Part shown: in pieces, positions 20,990 to 21,917 of the stretch
Position numbering within the stretch: position 1 is the first letter of the stretch
Layout of the letters: every line of letters begins with the position of its first letter
Source: JBFYKJ01 sp041306005
GTDB lineage: Archaea; Altiarchaeota; Altiarchaeia; JAFGQM01
Length of the DNA: 21,917 bases
Direction: 5' to 3'
NCBI GenBank assembly: GCA_041306005.1
Contig: JBFYKJ010000085.1
Location: 1-21,917, forward strand
Position numbers and translations under genes: made by a program
Notes under the pieces: model-generated
Told to the model about the DNA's origin: nothing
Seen by the model: the letters and a program-made list of their open reading frames with translations, nothing else
Databases searched by the model: none

Positions 20990-21802
20990 ATGCAATCCAG
21001 GCTGCACCCCGAGAGCTTCAAGGAGCTGAAGAGGGAGTTCGGCTGGAAGCCGGTGCATGCGGCAAGCCTGGTAGGGCAAGTTGGGTATGTAAGGGTTCTA
21101 CCCGAATTTTTCAAGGAAGCATACGAGGATCGTGTGGGGAAGAGCATAATCTTCGGTGAGCCAAAAGAGGTTCTCAAGGACCTTGTCAGAGGATACCGGC
21201 GGTGGTTTGTGGAGCATCCCGATAAGGCCCATGTCTTCCCGATGGCCGGGACTGCGTTCCAGGAGATTTTCGCACGGGCCGCTAATGAGGCCTTTGGTAC
21301 ACATGCGAGAATAATCAAGTACCCGGCCAGTCGTTACGAGAAAGAGGTGTTCACCGAACACGAACGGGATTTCGCGCGAAAGCTGGGTTTGGACAGGGGA
21401 ATCGTGATGCACGATTATGTCCATTATGGCGGGACGCGCAGTAACATAGCAAAAGCCGCTGGCCTCGACCCTAAGGACGTTAAAGTCCACAGGCTACGGG
21501 AAGCACAGGTTAGATTTGAGCGGGCCGTGCGCGTCCCGCTGCGGGGCCACAATGTCAGCGTATGGCCATATCGCCTCATCGACAAGTGTTTACATATCAA
21601 GGGGGGTATGATGCTGACGGTACCCGGAAGAGGGGGTAACGTACTGCCGCAGGAAGAGCGCAAGTTCCTTAGGGACGCCATCTACGCGTCGGGCTACGCG
21701 GCGGCCAAGGAGGTGCTTGCTGAAGAAGCAAAAGAATCTGCGGAGAATGCGAAGGGCAAAGCGAAGAAGCTGCGCTCCCCGATCTTCGCAGATTCGAAGT
21801 AA
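20990..21802 (+). CDS. Unrecognised protein, possibly phosphoribosyltransferase-like
   Basis: The 270-residue product has no signal peptide or membrane helix, so it is cytoplasmic. HVFPMAGTAFQEIFARAANE (residues 81-100) resembles the first loop of type I phosphoribosyltransferases. DRGIVMHDYVHYGGTRSNIA (135-154) resembles their PRPP-binding motif, in which an acidic pair is followed after a few residues by a Gly/Thr turn; here the first acidic position is His-Asp. This is pattern matching only, and no family was recognised. A basic stretch (VHRLREAQVRFERAVRVPLR, about 164-183) follows, and the end is a charged Lys/Glu/Ala-rich helix (about 242-262). The ATG at 20990 lies about 27 nt after an A+T-rich attcttatcc stretch, consistent with leaderless expression. 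It is divergent from the DUF2330-like gene and converges on the partial gene at the right edge. Confidence 0.75.
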   Translation: MQSRLHPESFKELKREFGWKPVHAASLVGQVGYVRVLPEFFKEAYEDRVGKSIIFGEPKEVLKDLVRGYRRWFVEHPDKAHVFPMAGTAFQEIFARAANEAFGTHARIIKYPASRYEKEVFTEHERDFARKLGLDRGIVMHDYVHYGGTRSNIAKAAGLDPKDVKVHRLREAQVRFERAVRVPLRGHNVSVWPYRLIDKCLHIKGGMMLTVPGRGGNVLPQEERKFLRDAIYASGYAAAKEVLAEEAKESAENAKGKAKKLRSPIFADSK

Positions 21803-21824
21803 GGCTGTGCGGGCTTAAGTTGCG

Positions 21825-21917
21825 CTACGCCTTCTTCTTCGCGCCCTCAAGCAGCTTTTCCATCCTGCCGACAAAGTCCCTGGCGACTTTGAGTGCCTCT
21901 TCGGCGTCGGAGCCGTC
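21825..21917 (-). CDS. C-terminal end of an unidentified gene (cut by right edge)
   Basis: On the minus strand an open frame enters at 21917 and runs 30 codons (DGSDAEEALKVARDFVGRMEK, then LLEGAKKKA) to a TAG at 21827-21825. Codon use is like that of the neighbours, the peptide is a charged amphipathic helix with a lysine-rich end, and it converges on the upstream plus-strand gene with 22 nt between stops. Too little is visible to name a family. Confidence 0.6.
   Translation of the reverse strand, partial: DGSDAEEALKVARDFVGRMEKLLEGAKKKA

Overview
The window is almost certainly archaeal. The evidence is a GHMP-type shikimate kinase, RadA with an N-terminal helix-hairpin-helix and an intein, a four-OB-fold zinc-finger RPA, and a short archaeal-style RNase HII. 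TATA-like boxes also sit about 25-30 nt upstream of several start codons with no Shine-Dalgarno sequence, which fits leaderless mRNAs. Codon use is G+C-rich but prefers AUA for Ile and AGG for Arg. The giant Cys/Asn-rich surface protein and the Cys motifs of the CGxGxC...C..DC type are reminiscent of uncultivated DPANN-like lineages such as Diapherotrites or Micrarchaeota. That placement is a guess; the archaeal assignment is firm.

Layout. (1) 1-10687, minus strand: two tandem paralogous cell-surface proteins. The upstream one is 3239 aa, complete, and built from beta-helix cassettes. The downstream one is cut by the left edge. (2) 10804-11772, plus: archaeal shikimate kinase, divergent from the giant gene across a compact intergenic region with symmetric TATA-like sequence. 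(3) 11954-13960, plus: two membrane-anchored paralogues with a LolA/LppX-like look, 3 nt apart. The first ends in the same Cys motif found in the giant protein. (4) 14172-18478, plus: rpa and radA overlap by ATGA, and radA carries a 510-residue homing-endonuclease intein inside its P-loop. (5) 18485-18536: a near-perfect 24+24 nt hairpin between convergent radA and rnhB. (6) 18560-20739, minus: RNase HII, then a DUF2330-like membrane protein upstream of it. (7) 20740-20989: a divergent intergenic region with direct and inverted repeats. (8) 20990-21802, plus: an unrecognised protein with possible phosphoribosyltransferase-like motifs. (9) The last 30 codons of an unidentified minus-strand gene end the window.

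Two themes run through the genes. One is the cell surface: the giant glycoprotein, its paralogue, two lipoprotein-like proteins and the DUF2330-like protein. Most are N-terminally anchored or exported, and Cys-rich motifs recur between them. The other is DNA repair and recombination: RPA and RadA, with RNase HII nearby on the opposite strand. The most interesting items are the modular architecture and internal DNA duplications of the giant surface protein, the conserved membrane-proximal tag it shares with its neighbour, the P-loop intein co-transcribed with an ssDNA-binding protein, and the repeat-rich 20740-20989 intergenic region.
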